A stretch of 17,349 nt of DNA, from NCBI GenBank assembly GCA_964530185.1, contig CAZHBB010000063.1:1-17349 (forward strand), read 5' to 3'. Numbering within the stretch: position 1 is the stretch's first letter; the number at the start of each line of letters is the position of its first letter. The notes below the pieces were generated by a model. That model was not told the DNA's origin. It saw only the letters and a program-made list of their open reading frames with translations, and ran no database searches. The position numbers were made by a program, and so were the translations under genes. Positions 1-7,766 of this stretch are shown here, piece by piece. This stretch comes from PWVB01 sp964530185 (GTDB lineage: Bacteria > Chloroflexota > Anaerolineae > B4-G1 > SLSP01).

Positions 1-779
1 TTGCTATTAGTGCACGATGCCATAATCACCCGGATTCCCAGCTCCTCCAGGGCGGCCAGTGTGTCGGCGGGAATGCCTGGGTCGGTGATCAGCGTGGTGA
101 TTCGGGAGACAGGGGCCACGTAAGCTGCTGCTACCTTCCCGAACTTTGTATGGTCTGCAACGATAATGAGCTCGCGAGCCATCTTAATGATGGCCCGATC
201 CGTCATGACCTCGGGCAGAAAATCGTTGGTAAGTCCAGCCTCCAGGCTGATGGCGCGCATCCCCATGACAACCTTGTCAACCCGGACTTCGTCCAAGGCC
301 AGTTCAGCGATGTGTCCCACTAGTGAAAGCTCTGAACCGCGCATCATCCCTCCAGTCATGACCACTGTGACACCGTCAGCGGCAGCCAGCTCGCTGGCGA
401 CTGTCAGGGCATTGGTCACTACGGTCAAGTTGCGTCGGTTGGTCAGGTGTCGGGCAACGTAGACGGCGGTTGAGCCAGATCCAATGAAGACTGCATCGCC
501 ATCGGCGATCAGGCTTGCTGCCTGGCGCCCTATGCAGTCCTTTATCTCACGCGCCTGCTCCATTCTTTGGATGACCGGAGGCTCCGGTGGTGGGATTTGA
601 ACCCTTGACAGCGCGCCACCGCGGGCTCGCTGCAGTTTGCCCTGTTCATCCAGCTCCCGTAGATCGCGGCGTATCGTGACCTCACTAACACCGAGGGATT
701 GACTTAATTGGGCGACAGTGACCAGACCATCGCTGTGTAACTGTTCTAGGATTATCCGATGGCGTTCTTCTCTCAACAA
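1..779 (-). CDS. DeoR/GlpR-family transcriptional repressor, 3' end cut by window edge
   Basis: This is a DNA-binding regulator that senses a sugar phosphate. The visible 259 codons start with an HTH_DeoR domain (about residues 1-57, including the recognition stretch GVSEVTIRRDLREL and the wing RARGGAL). The DeoRC sensor domain follows, with TGGMMRG near 142-148, VDKVVMG, and ADHTKFG near 208-214. The frame is open to base 1, but DeoR proteins are usually about 250-260 residues, so only a few C-terminal residues are missing. I chose TTG at 779 because AAGGAG lies at 790-795 with a 10-base gap, an in-frame stop lies a few codons upstream, and no ATG or GTG fits the frame. The promoter (883-911) overlaps a repeat that resembles sites in front of the importer and kinase genes, so I infer autoregulation and control of the amino-sugar genes. 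The effector is unknown; GlcNAc-6-P or GlcN-6-P is a guess from context. Confidence 0.93.
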   Translation of the reverse strand, partial: MLREERHRIILEQLHSDGLVTVAQLSQSLGVSEVTIRRDLRELDEQGKLQRARGGALSRVQIPPPEPPVIQRMEQAREIKDCIGRQAASLIADGDAVFIGSGSTAVYVARHLTNRRNLTVVTNALTVASELAAADGVTVVMTGGMMRGSELSLVGHIAELALDEVRVDKVVMGMRAISLEAGLTNDFLPEVMTDRAIIKMARELIIVADHTKFGKVAAAYVAPVSRITTLITDPGIPADTLAALEELGIRVIMASCTNS

Positions 780-866
780 GGACCGATCACTCCTTGGCTC
801 CCGTGGCAGTCAGTACCTTTTGACTGTTCAAAACAGGTGTCCGACCAGGGTCGCACATCTGAGATA

Positions 867-895
867 TTGTGTATATAATTATAGTATAGCATAAT
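867..895 (+). promoter_or_regulatory. weak candidate promoter for the FtsX-type gene
   Basis: On the plus strand TTGTGT (867-872) and CATAAT (890-895) have a 17-base spacer. The start would be near 902 and the leader about 110 bases. The -35 match is poor, and the area is AT-rich, so TATAAT-like strings arise easily. It would be divergent from, and overlap, the DeoR promoter. Confidence 0.25.
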
Positions 896-911
896 CAAAC
901 ACTTCGGTCAA
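883..911 (-). promoter_or_regulatory. sigma-A promoter of the DeoR gene
   Basis: On the minus strand the -35 box TTGACC (906-911) and the -10 box TATACT (883-888) are separated by exactly 17 bases. The -10 is preceded by TGC, giving an extended -10. Transcription would start near 876 with a leader of about 100 bases. The -35 box lies inside the repeat TCGGTCAATT (904-913), which suits repression by the gene's own product. Confidence 0.7.
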
Positions 912-943
912 TTAAAAGAATCGACATCGATCAATTTCGAAAG
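904..943. promoter_or_regulatory. putative DeoR-type operator cluster A
   Basis: TCGGTCAATT (904-913) is repeated 23 bases later as TCGATCAATT (927-936), which continues into TTTCGAAAG (to 943). The second copy, TCGATCAATTTCGAAAG at 927-943, matches 15 of 17 bases at 7832-7848 in the importer/kinase divergent region. TCGA occurs at 921, 927 and 937; the last two are 10 bp apart, one helical turn. The site overlaps the -35 box of the DeoR gene. TTTCG/TTCGA-type repeats are typical of operators of this family, but binding here is inferred. Confidence 0.55.
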
Positions 944-946
944 AAG

Positions 947-984
947 AGGTGTGTCTCTTTGTTGCATTGCTGACAGGTGTGTCT
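947..984 (+). repeat. 10-bp direct repeat AGGTGTGTCT upstream of the FtsX-type gene
   Basis: AGGTGTGTCT occurs at 947-956 and again at 975-984, 28 bases start to start. A shorter relative, ACAGGTGT, lies at 833-840 and is also part of the second copy (973-980). The copies lie in the expected leader or promoter of the downstream gene and could be protein-binding sites; no family is recognised. Confidence 0.4.
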
Positions 985-1014
985 GTTTAACTGAGAATGC
1001 TGGAGATATGATCC

Positions 1015-3900
1015 ATGCGGTTACTGCTTAGGTGTTGGTCAATCCTGACGGTCGCTGCCAAAAGATTGAGTGCACAGCGGACACTGGCTGCCGCATCAAC
1101 ACTCGGCTGGATATTGGCTGTAGCGCTGACAGTGAGTGTCCCCGCTTACGCAGATGCGGTCTATGCCCGAATGTTTCTCAGGCATGTGGCCCGTGCTGAG
1201 GAGAATGCGGACTCTATTCCCTTGCTTGGGTATCTCTTCCGCTATAGCGCAGCCTCTCATACGCCCAAACAATGGGAGGACATTCAGCCGGTTGATGCTT
1301 ATCTTTCACACCAGGCGGCGGAGACAATCGGGCTGCCATTGGCTTTCCTGGGGCGTTATGTTCAGACGGATCCCTTTGCGCTCTTTCCCCAGGGTCAGAC
1401 CACTTTCGATGTGCGGAGCACACCTCTCCTGTGGGCAAGTTTCGGTTGGATCAGTGACCTGTCCTCCCATATTGTCATAGCCGAAGGGAGGTATCCTTCT
1501 GAGACGTCAGATGCAACACAGGGGCAGCCCGTCGAGGTCCTGGTGAGTGGGGCGCTGGCCACCCGACTTGGTTTCCAGGTTGGCGAGATCTATACAGCCT
1601 TCTTCAGAAACGAGCGAGATGGCTTTGAAGTCGCAACAGCCCTACCCGTCAAAATTGTCGGGGTCTGGTACCCCGCTGATCCTGATGAACCGTTCTGGTT
1701 CTTTGACCCTAGCACATTCGAGGAGAGATTTCTCGTGGCTAAGGGTTCATTTGGGGGGGCTATTGCCAACGCGCTAGATGACGAAGTGTATGTCGCTGCG
1801 TGGTACTTGGGCATGGATAGCCACCGCGTCGAACATCGCAGCACTAGTGCGCTGATCCGGGGTGGCCTTGAAGCGCACCAGCAAGCCGCGATGCTCCTGC
1901 CTGGTATCGAGCTTGTCAATTCACCCGTCGGTGCGTTACAAGCGTATCGTAGTGCCAAACGGACGTTGATGGTGTTGCTCTATGCCTTCAGCCTGCCCAC
2001 AGTAGGGTTGATGTTGGCCTTTATGAGTCTGGTTTCATATCTCTGGGTCGAACGCCATCGTCTGGAGGTCGCTGTGCTCCGTGGTCGTGGAGCGACGTCT
2101 CGTCAGGTTGTTATGATCGCCCTGGTTCAGGGTCTCTTACAGGCGGGACTTGCTTTCCCGTTGGGGATGTTCGTTGGCCTTCGTCTCTCTCAGTTGATAG
2201 GGCGGGCGCGGGGATTCCTGGACTTTACGCTGCCCAAGCTGGCGCTTGATTCTCGCCTGACCTCGGACTCTCTCCGGCTAGGGGCGCTGGCCATCGGACT
2301 GGCGTTGGTGACTCTGCTTCTGCCAACACGTGAGACTGCAGAGGAGACGGTGGTCACCTATCGACGGGAGCGTGCTCGCATGATGCGCAGGCCATGGTGG
2401 CGACGTGCCGGTTTGGATTTCCTGCTCTTGCTTCCTGCTGGCTACGGGCTGTATCTCCTACGAGGGCAAGGCAGCCTCTTGCCTGTCACATCTGTGCTTC
2501 GTGGTAGTCTGATGGACAACCCATTGCTGTTCCTGGTACCTAGCCTGGGCCTAGTAGGGCTCACGCTCGTGTCTTTGCGCGTGGTGTCACCTTTCATGGC
2601 TTTTCTGGCCTGGGTGCTGAGCCATACGAAGAATCTCACTCTGCTTGTGGCTGTTCGGTATCTGGCGCGAACCCCCAGGGCTTATGCTATCCCATTGGCT
2701 TTGCTGATCCTGACACTGAGTCTGTCGATCTTCACGGCGACGCTGGCTCAAACGCTCAACGCCCATCTGCATGATCAGATGTTCTACGCCGTCGGGGCGG
2801 ATTTACAGCTTACTGATGTGGGGAAGGCGGTAAGCGAGGATGTCCAGGCTTACCTTGGTTCCGGCCAAACCGATGCCACCGCTGGCCCTCGATGGTTGTT
2901 TGTGCCCGTCAGCGAGTACGAGGCTCTGCCTGGTGCTAGGCATGCGACACGAGTGGGGCATTACGCCGCTGTGGCTCAGACCCCCTCGGGGGAGCGCACG
3001 GCGACTTTCATGGGGATCGATCGTGTGGACTTCCCGGCAGTCGCTTTCTGGCGCGACGATTTCGCCTCTGAGAGCCTGGGGGCATTGATGAACCGGCTGG
3101 CGATCAGTCCCAATGGCGTCTTGGTACCAAAGAGCTTCATGCAAGATTCCCTCCTTGAAGTGGGGGATCGGTTGCAGGCGCGGGTGGACATGTTTGGCCA
3201 GGTCACCGTGCTTGATCTTGTGGTCGTGGGGGACTTTGATCTCTTCCCGACCTGGTATCCACAAACAGGGCCTCTTCTCGTGGGAAATCTCGATTACCTC
3301 TTCCAGCAGGCGGGAGGCCAGTTTCCATACTCTATCTGGATGACGACGGAGGAGGATGTAAATGTTCAGTTATTGGTGGACACGGCCCGCCAGAACCTGG
3401 GACAACAGATCTTAGACTGGAAGGTGCCGTCCGTTGAGATTCTAAAGGAGCAACAGCGCCCTGAGCGCCAAGGTCTCTTCGGTGTGCTTTCTCTGGGGTT
3501 CGCTGCGACTGGACTCTTGACTGTATTGGGCTTCACGCTCTATGCGGTTTTCTCTTTTGAGCAACGGTCCATCGAATTCGGTGTCCTGCGGGCGATTGGT
3601 CTTGCGGCCAGTAGCATGAGGGCGGTCCTGACGTGGGAGCTGGCGCTGCTTCTGGGCCTTGGTGCTGGGGTTGGGACGCTACTGGGCTCTGCGATGAGTT
3701 TGGTCTTTATCCCGTACTTTCAGGTGGGGACCACAGAGGTGGAGCGGATTCCCCCTTATGTCACCGAGATTGCCTGGCGGGAGGTGGGGCGTGTCTACTG
3801 GCTCTTAGGCCTTCTATTCATAGTCGCATTGACCTCGTTGGTGTGGGCATTGCGCAGGATGCAACTCTTCAAGGTGATCAAGCTGGGGGGCGAGGCTTAG
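1015..3900 (+). CDS. FtsX/MacB-type ABC transporter permease (10 TM, duplicated FtsX domain)
   Basis: This 961-residue membrane protein has the layout of large duplicated FtsX-type permeases (LolC/MacB/YbbP-like): one N-terminal TM (about 23-47), a large extracytoplasmic domain (about 50-310), a first FtsX core from about 317 (motif RHRLEVAVLRGRGATSRQVV), a central TM group (about 465-585), a second extracytoplasmic domain (about 590-820), and a second FtsX core (motif QRSIEFGVLRAIGLAASSM near 848-867) ending with TMs near 870-950. Such proteins work with an FtsE/LolD-like ATPase in mechanotransmission or lipid/peptide export. No ATPase gene lies beside it, so the partner must be elsewhere. 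The start at 1015 has GGAG at 1002-1005 with a 9-base gap. It is divergent from the DeoR gene and convergent with the importer operon. Its substrate is unknown and a link to amino-sugar use is not supported. Confidence 0.88.
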   Translation: MRLLLRCWSILTVAAKRLSAQRTLAAASTLGWILAVALTVSVPAYADAVYARMFLRHVARAEENADSIPLLGYLFRYSAASHTPKQWEDIQPVDAYLSHQAAETIGLPLAFLGRYVQTDPFALFPQGQTTFDVRSTPLLWASFGWISDLSSHIVIAEGRYPSETSDATQGQPVEVLVSGALATRLGFQVGEIYTAFFRNERDGFEVATALPVKIVGVWYPADPDEPFWFFDPSTFEERFLVAKGSFGGAIANALDDEVYVAAWYLGMDSHRVEHRSTSALIRGGLEAHQQAAMLLPGIELVNSPVGALQAYRSAKRTLMVLLYAFSLPTVGLMLAFMSLVSYLWVERHRLEVAVLRGRGATSRQVVMIALVQGLLQAGLAFPLGMFVGLRLSQLIGRARGFLDFTLPKLALDSRLTSDSLRLGALAIGLALVTLLLPTRETAEETVVTYRRERARMMRRPWWRRAGLDFLLLLPAGYGLYLLRGQGSLLPVTSVLRGSLMDNPLLFLVPSLGLVGLTLVSLRVVSPFMAFLAWVLSHTKNLTLLVAVRYLARTPRAYAIPLALLILTLSLSIFTATLAQTLNAHLHDQMFYAVGADLQLTDVGKAVSEDVQAYLGSGQTDATAGPRWLFVPVSEYEALPGARHATRVGHYAAVAQTPSGERTATFMGIDRVDFPAVAFWRDDFASESLGALMNRLAISPNGVLVPKSFMQDSLLEVGDRLQARVDMFGQVTVLDLVVVGDFDLFPTWYPQTGPLLVGNLDYLFQQAGGQFPYSIWMTTEEDVNVQLLVDTARQNLGQQILDWKVPSVEILKEQQRPERQGLFGVLSLGFAATGLLTVLGFTLYAVFSFEQRSIEFGVLRAIGLAASSMRAVLTWELALLLGLGAGVGTLLGSAMSLVFIPYFQVGTTEVERIPPYVTEIAWREVGRVYWLLGLLFIVALTSLVWALRRMQLFKVIKLGGEA

Positions 3901-3915
3901 GCTGAGCAAGGAAGT

Positions 3916-3944
3916 GAGGCCTCGCCAGAACGCTGGGAGGCCTC
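3916..3944. terminator. stem-loop between convergent genes
   Basis: Two copies of the self-complementary GAGGCCTC (3916-3923 and 3937-3944) flank CCAG-AACG-CTGG (3925-3936). They form a 12-bp stem with one bulged G at 3924. A run of five T lies at 3980-3984, too far for a textbook intrinsic terminator. Its place between convergent ends (3900 and 4036) suggests a two-way terminator. Confidence 0.5.
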
Positions 3945-4035
3945 TGTCCACTACTGGAGCGATCTCTAACGAAACAGAGTTTTTCTCCTTTGTGTGCTGC
4001 CGGGCTGCGAATCTGCTGCGGTTGAGCCGCCGTGG

Positions 4036-4929
4036 CTACAGTTTCAGACCTTCCACTGCGCCACGGATGAACCAGCGCTGGAGGAAGATGAAGATGAGGA
4101 TAACCGGAAGCACCATCAGGGCGATCGAGGTGGCTTTCACCCCGTAGCTGGCTACCCTGCCCACACCTGGTGTGACGAAGATGATGCTCTGTACGCCCGG
4201 CGGGAGCGTCATCTTGTCCGCAGACATAATCATGGTCTTGGCTACAAGGTATTCACCCCAGTTTGCGATGAAGCCCATGATCGCGACCATGACCATACCA
4301 GAGGTTGCCAGGGGAAACATGATTTGGAAGGCAATGCGCAGGTTTGAGGCTCCATCCACTCGGGCGGCATCTTCCAGCTCGCTGGGAATTCCCAGGAAGA
4401 TCTGACGCATCAAGAAGAGGCCAACGCTTCCCCCGGTCGTGTAGAGGCAGATCAACCCCAGTAGACTATCGAGCAGGTTGAGCCTCTTTAGGAGCTCATA
4501 CTGGGCCATGAGCGTACCGCCGGCCGGCAGGAACATCAGCACGATAAAGAAATAGAAGATCGCATCACGACCCCGGAACCTAAGGCGGGCGAAGGCGTAA
4601 GCAGCTAGCGAGACGATCAGGACGTTCAACAGCGTGCTTGTGATGGCGACGATGGCGCTGTTCCGGTACAGAAGCAGGAGCTGGCCGGCACCAGCTTTCC
4701 CCACTCCCTGGACACCGGCTAGAACGTACTGGTAGTTGATGAGAGTGATCTTCTTTGGCAGCAGCGAGGGCAGCGTCGTATACAGTTCCTGCTGATCCTT
4801 CAACGATGACGAAAGGGTCCAGATGAACGGGAACAGCCCAAAGGATGAGACTATTATCAGGTACAGGTGTTTGAGCGTTTCGCCAACCACTTTGCCGACT
4901 CTGTAGCGAAGCCTGTAAGACGCGCTCAT
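4036..4929 (-). CDS. CUT1 sugar ABC importer permease, MalG type
   Basis: This is an inner-membrane subunit of a binding-protein-dependent carbohydrate importer (BPD_transp_1 fold). It has 297 residues, usual for MalG-type proteins. The N-terminal TM (about 20-42) leads into SSSLKDQQEL, typical of this family, where MalG-type permeases carry a short periplasmic loop. The ATPase-contacting EAA loop is clear as EDAARVDGASNLRIAFQIMFP, about 100 residues from the C-terminus. The C-terminus ends LQRWFIRGAVEGLKL, the common MalG-type ending. GGGAGG at 4935-4940 sets the ATG at 4929. It follows the MalF-type gene by 13 bases and is surely co-transcribed with it. No ATPase gene follows, so a shared MsmX/MalK-like ATPase is expected elsewhere. 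The substrate is inferred to be an amino sugar from the divergent operon. Confidence 0.95.
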   Translation of the reverse strand: MSASYRLRYRVGKVVGETLKHLYLIIVSSFGLFPFIWTLSSSLKDQQELYTTLPSLLPKKITLINYQYVLAGVQGVGKAGAGQLLLLYRNSAIVAITSTLLNVLIVSLAAYAFARLRFRGRDAIFYFFIVLMFLPAGGTLMAQYELLKRLNLLDSLLGLICLYTTGGSVGLFLMRQIFLGIPSELEDAARVDGASNLRIAFQIMFPLATSGMVMVAIMGFIANWGEYLVAKTMIMSADKMTLPPGVQSIIFVTPGVGRVASYGVKATSIALMVLPVILIFIFLQRWFIRGAVEGLKL

Positions 4930-4942
4930 GCTTTCCTCCCGT

Positions 4943-5899
4943 TCATGCCTTCTCGGACTTGAAGAAGCGGAAGATCAGTGAGACCAGGATCAGATTACCA
5001 ATTCCGAGGGCGAGATTTATGGCGGATCCGTAGCCGAGGCGCATGGAGCCGGTGAAGGCCTCGTCGTATGCGTGAAGCGCTAATGTCTTCCAACAGTTAC
5101 CTGGCCCTTGGCCAAAGGTCATGCCTTCTGTCACACCAAGGCTGAGGAATCCGACGTTGGTCACGAAGAAGAGCAACATAATGTTACGGATACTTGGCAA
5201 TTCCAGGTACCAGAGCGTCTGCCACCAATTAGCTCCGTCCAGGCGGGCTACTTCATAGTGTTCCTTAGGGATGTTGTAGAGCCCGATAAGGAAGAGCAGC
5301 ATGTAATAGCCGAAGCCCTTCCACACCGCGGCGACGCCGAAAGCTGGCCAGTACCAGAATTTGTCTGACAACCACGCGGGAGGATGTGCGATACCGACAT
5401 ATTCTTTCAGAACGTAGTTGAGGTAGCCGAAGTTGGGCTCATAGATTTGCTGCCACATAGGCATGGAAGCCGCCAGGGGGATCACCCAGGGCAGGGTCAT
5501 AAGCACACGATATAAAGTAGAGACCTTGGCTCTCTTGACTCGATTGAGGATGATAGCGGTGGCTAATGAGAAGACCAAGCTCTCCGGGAACCAGGCCATC
5601 CACATGTAGAAAGCTGACTTGATGCCTGGTAGCACATATGGATCGTGTGCCATCTCGATGAAATTGCGGAGCCCAACGAAGGAGTTGAAGAAAGACCATG
5701 TGGAACGGTCAAAGACCCGGTAATCCTGGAAAGCAATGAGGACACCGCGTACATATGGGTATCCACCAAACACGAGCCACATGAGCACGAAGGGGGCGAT
5801 GAAGAAGTATCCAGAGATATCCCCCCATTCCTCGCGGTGTATAGCTTTGATATTTTCGACGAAAACCGCCAGATTCGACTTCTTGGCTTCAGCTGCCAT
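4943..5899 (-). CDS. CUT1 sugar ABC importer permease, MalF type
   Basis: This is the partner membrane subunit of the importer. With ATG at 5899 it has 318 residues. That start has GGAG at 5906-5909 with a 6-base gap; an upstream in-frame start at 5959 would add 20 residues with no good ribosome site. A short basic N-terminus precedes TM1 (GYFFIAPFVLMWLVFGGYP), followed by several TMs and the EAA loop HYEVARLDGANWWQTLWYLELP in the last third. The protein pairs with the MalG-type product and contacts the missing ATPase through this loop. It lies 168 bases behind the binding-protein gene, and that gap holds GC-rich inverted repeats that could reduce read-through, giving less permease than binding protein. 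Confidence 0.94.
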   Translation of the reverse strand: MAAEAKKSNLAVFVENIKAIHREEWGDISGYFFIAPFVLMWLVFGGYPYVRGVLIAFQDYRVFDRSTWSFFNSFVGLRNFIEMAHDPYVLPGIKSAFYMWMAWFPESLVFSLATAIILNRVKRAKVSTLYRVLMTLPWVIPLAASMPMWQQIYEPNFGYLNYVLKEYVGIAHPPAWLSDKFWYWPAFGVAAVWKGFGYYMLLFLIGLYNIPKEHYEVARLDGANWWQTLWYLELPSIRNIMLLFFVTNVGFLSLGVTEGMTFGQGPGNCWKTLALHAYDEAFTGSMRLGYGSAINLALGIGNLILVSLIFRFFKSEKA

Positions 5900-5963
5900 A
5901 GTTGTCTCCGTACGTTGTGTTGCCGTGAGCGACCAGGAATTATTTCTGAGGGGCAACAAATCA

Positions 5964-6013
5964 CCTGAGCCGGGCTGCCGGCTCAGTAGAGTGACGGCTC
6001 GACCCGGCTCAGG
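5964..6013 (-). promoter_or_regulatory. competing GC-rich hairpins between binding-protein and permease genes
   Basis: CTGAGCCGG (5965-5973) and CCGGCTCAG (5978-5986) form a perfect 9-bp stem with a 4-base loop. A second copy, CCCGGCTCAG, lies at 6003-6012. In the transcript the same 3' arm (5974-5964) can pair with either 5' arm: 9 bp with the near one, 11 bp (6013-6003) with the far one. Only a weak T-rich run follows. It resembles an attenuator or mRNA processing/stability element, as often seen after binding-protein genes. Confidence 0.55.
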
Positions 6014-6067
6014 CTTTGCTGGTTGCCCATCAGATCATGCTATTTCGCCCATCACCCTTGGCCGACG

Positions 6068-7435
6068 CTAATCCTTGGCGATGGCAGCCTGGATCTCGTC
6101 CCAGGCCTCTTCCATAGCCTGCTTGGCGGGCTTCTCGCCCTTCAGGTAAGCGACGAACTGCGGCACGATCGCCTTATGCTCGGTGATGTACCACTTGGTG
6201 GGCGGCGGCGGCGTGGCTGCCTCCAGCAGTGGGAGTACATCGATAGCCCAACTCTGGGTCACGTCCTCTGGATCGATGTACTTCTCATAGGCGGACTTGA
6301 AACCATCCATCTTACCAGCCTTAAACACGCCCTTGTTCCACAACTCATTGTCGGGATCCACCAGCCAGACCAGGAAGTCGGTCGTCTCCTGGGGGTAGGG
6401 GGCGCTTTTGTAGAGAGGCATGCTGGTGGCCCAGAACATGGTGCCAGGCTTGCCAATATCCGGATTACCCAACGGCGTCGGGGCCATCGCCAGCTTGTCA
6501 TAGCCCCAGATCATGCCGCCCCAGCAGCCATTGGAGTGCTGAGTAAGCGCCATGGCCAGCTTCCCTTGTTTCCATGACTCGGGATAGCCCCAAGTCTCCC
6601 ATCCATCTGGGACAGTACCGGCGTCGATGAATTTCTTTGTGATCTCCATGGCCTGGAGCCAGCCCTCATCCAGGATGTTGAGCAAACCATCCTCGGTGAA
6701 TAGTTTTTCGGGCGGGCTATAGGCCTGATGGAGCGCGGCGATGTATCGCCAGGTCACTGCTGGCGTGGGGGCAAAACCGAAGATCTGCTCGTCCTTGAAC
6801 TTCTCGGTGACTTTGATGGCAGCGTCCAGGACATCGTCCATGGTCTCGAACTTCTCGTATCCCACGGCCTCGACATAGTCGGTGCGCCAGTGGAAACAGA
6901 CGACATCTACGTTGGTGGGAAGTGAGTAGAGCTGACCTTCGTAGGAGTTGTCGGCGCGGACGGAGCCGATCATGTCATCCTGCACGCGTTTGGATGCATC
7001 GGGAATAGTGCTGGACTGGAGGTAGGGATCAAAGGGTTGGATCGTCTCCAACGAGATGGCTGGCACCATATCGAGGAACGGCGTGAAGCAGACATGGGAG
7101 TTCCATGGGACCTCCTCACCGGATGCCATCATCTCACCCAGAACCTGATCAGTGGCACTCTTACCTGCGGGATCCAGGATGATCTGAACGTGATCTGTCT
7201 GTCTCTCCTCCAGGTTGTTATATGTGGCGATAGCTAGGTCGAAGGGCATCTCCGACTCCAACCATCCGCAGCGGGCGATCTTGACCTCCTTTGTCTCTGC
7301 TGGCGCAGCCCCCTCTTGCGGGGCTTCTTCGCCGGGGGCTTCCTTCGTGCCGCAAGCGGCCAGGAACGCCCCAGCAGCAGACATCGCTGCCAGTTCAAGG
7401 AACCTACGCCGTGACAATTTGACCTGTTTGACCAT
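6068..7435 (-). CDS. extracellular sugar-binding lipoprotein of the ABC importer (SBP family 1)
   Basis: This is the substrate-binding component of the CUT1 importer, 455 residues from ATG at 7435. That start is chosen because GGAGG lies 7 bases before it; an in-frame ATG at 7453 would add six residues and lies upstream of the ribosome site. The N-terminus KLSRRRFLELAAM is a twin-arginine signal (Arg 9-11) leading to the lipobox LAAC, with Cys28 as the lipidated residue, so it is probably folded inside, exported by Tat and anchored outside. A Glu/Pro/Ala-rich linker (about 30-52) precedes the SBP_bac_1 fold. The mature part is rich in Trp and Tyr, in line with sugar stacking. It leads the importer operon from a strong promoter at 7767-7795 with an unusually long leader. 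An amino-sugar ligand is inferred from the divergent GlcNAc genes only. Confidence 0.94.
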   Translation of the reverse strand: MVKQVKLSRRRFLELAAMSAAGAFLAACGTKEAPGEEAPQEGAAPAETKEVKIARCGWLESEMPFDLAIATYNNLEERQTDHVQIILDPAGKSATDQVLGEMMASGEEVPWNSHVCFTPFLDMVPAISLETIQPFDPYLQSSTIPDASKRVQDDMIGSVRADNSYEGQLYSLPTNVDVVCFHWRTDYVEAVGYEKFETMDDVLDAAIKVTEKFKDEQIFGFAPTPAVTWRYIAALHQAYSPPEKLFTEDGLLNILDEGWLQAMEITKKFIDAGTVPDGWETWGYPESWKQGKLAMALTQHSNGCWGGMIWGYDKLAMAPTPLGNPDIGKPGTMFWATSMPLYKSAPYPQETTDFLVWLVDPDNELWNKGVFKAGKMDGFKSAYEKYIDPEDVTQSWAIDVLPLLEAATPPPPTKWYITEHKAIVPQFVAYLKGEKPAKQAMEEAWDEIQAAIAKD

Positions 7436-7455
7436 GAAACTTCCTCCTTCCATTC

Positions 7456-7687
7456 AGTGAACTTCACATACATAATAATGTGAGATACGATGGTAGAGGA
7501 ACGCCAGCCCGTTCCTCTACACGCCGATCATTGTGACACAACCACCGATGGAGGCTGGTCCTTGGTGACACCTTTGAGAAAAGAGCTATAGCGGAGATAG
7601 GAAGTTTTCTGAATCACGGCTATGGTCTCCACCGCGACTTTACCATTCAGATGACCTTGTCGCCCAGATAGTGAACTTCGAATTCAC
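7456..7687 (-). repeat. repeated GTGAA/TTCAC palindromes in the importer leader
   Basis: AGTGAACTTC occurs at 7456-7465 and 7670-7679. The first copy belongs to the perfect 11-base palindrome GTGAACTTCAC (7457-7467). The second belongs to GTGAA-CTTCGAA-TTCAC (7671-7687), whose outer five bases pair. Both lie in the inferred leader of the binding-protein mRNA. They may be RNA arms or repressor half-sites; nothing known is recognised. Confidence 0.35.
7493..7520 (-). promoter_or_regulatory. leader hairpin of the binding-protein mRNA
   Basis: GTAGAGGAACG (7493-7503) and CGTTCCTCTAC (7510-7520) form a perfect 11-bp stem with a 6-base loop, about 58 bases before the ATG at 7435. No T run follows in the minus direction, so it is not a normal intrinsic terminator. 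It could stabilise the mRNA, be part of a structured leader, or be a protein-binding palindrome. Confidence 0.55.
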
Positions 7688-7766
7688 GTTTGTGTCCCCA
7701 TTGGGCGTAAGCCCTCTAAGGCTTCCAGCGTTACCTGCCGGCTGACATCTGCTCAACAACACAACC

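Noticed and set aside
166..462. Plus-strand open frame of 98 codons
   Set aside because: It lies opposite the DeoR gene, whose domain motifs are clear; its Ser/Thr/Met-rich product is typical of an antisense shadow.
6023..6577. Plus-strand open frame of 184 codons opposite the binding-protein gene
   Set aside because: It lies opposite a well-supported coding frame and has no ribosome site or recognisable domain.
7493..7520. Intrinsic terminator or transcription attenuator
   Set aside because: The stem is perfect but no T run follows in the transcript direction; kept as a leader hairpin.
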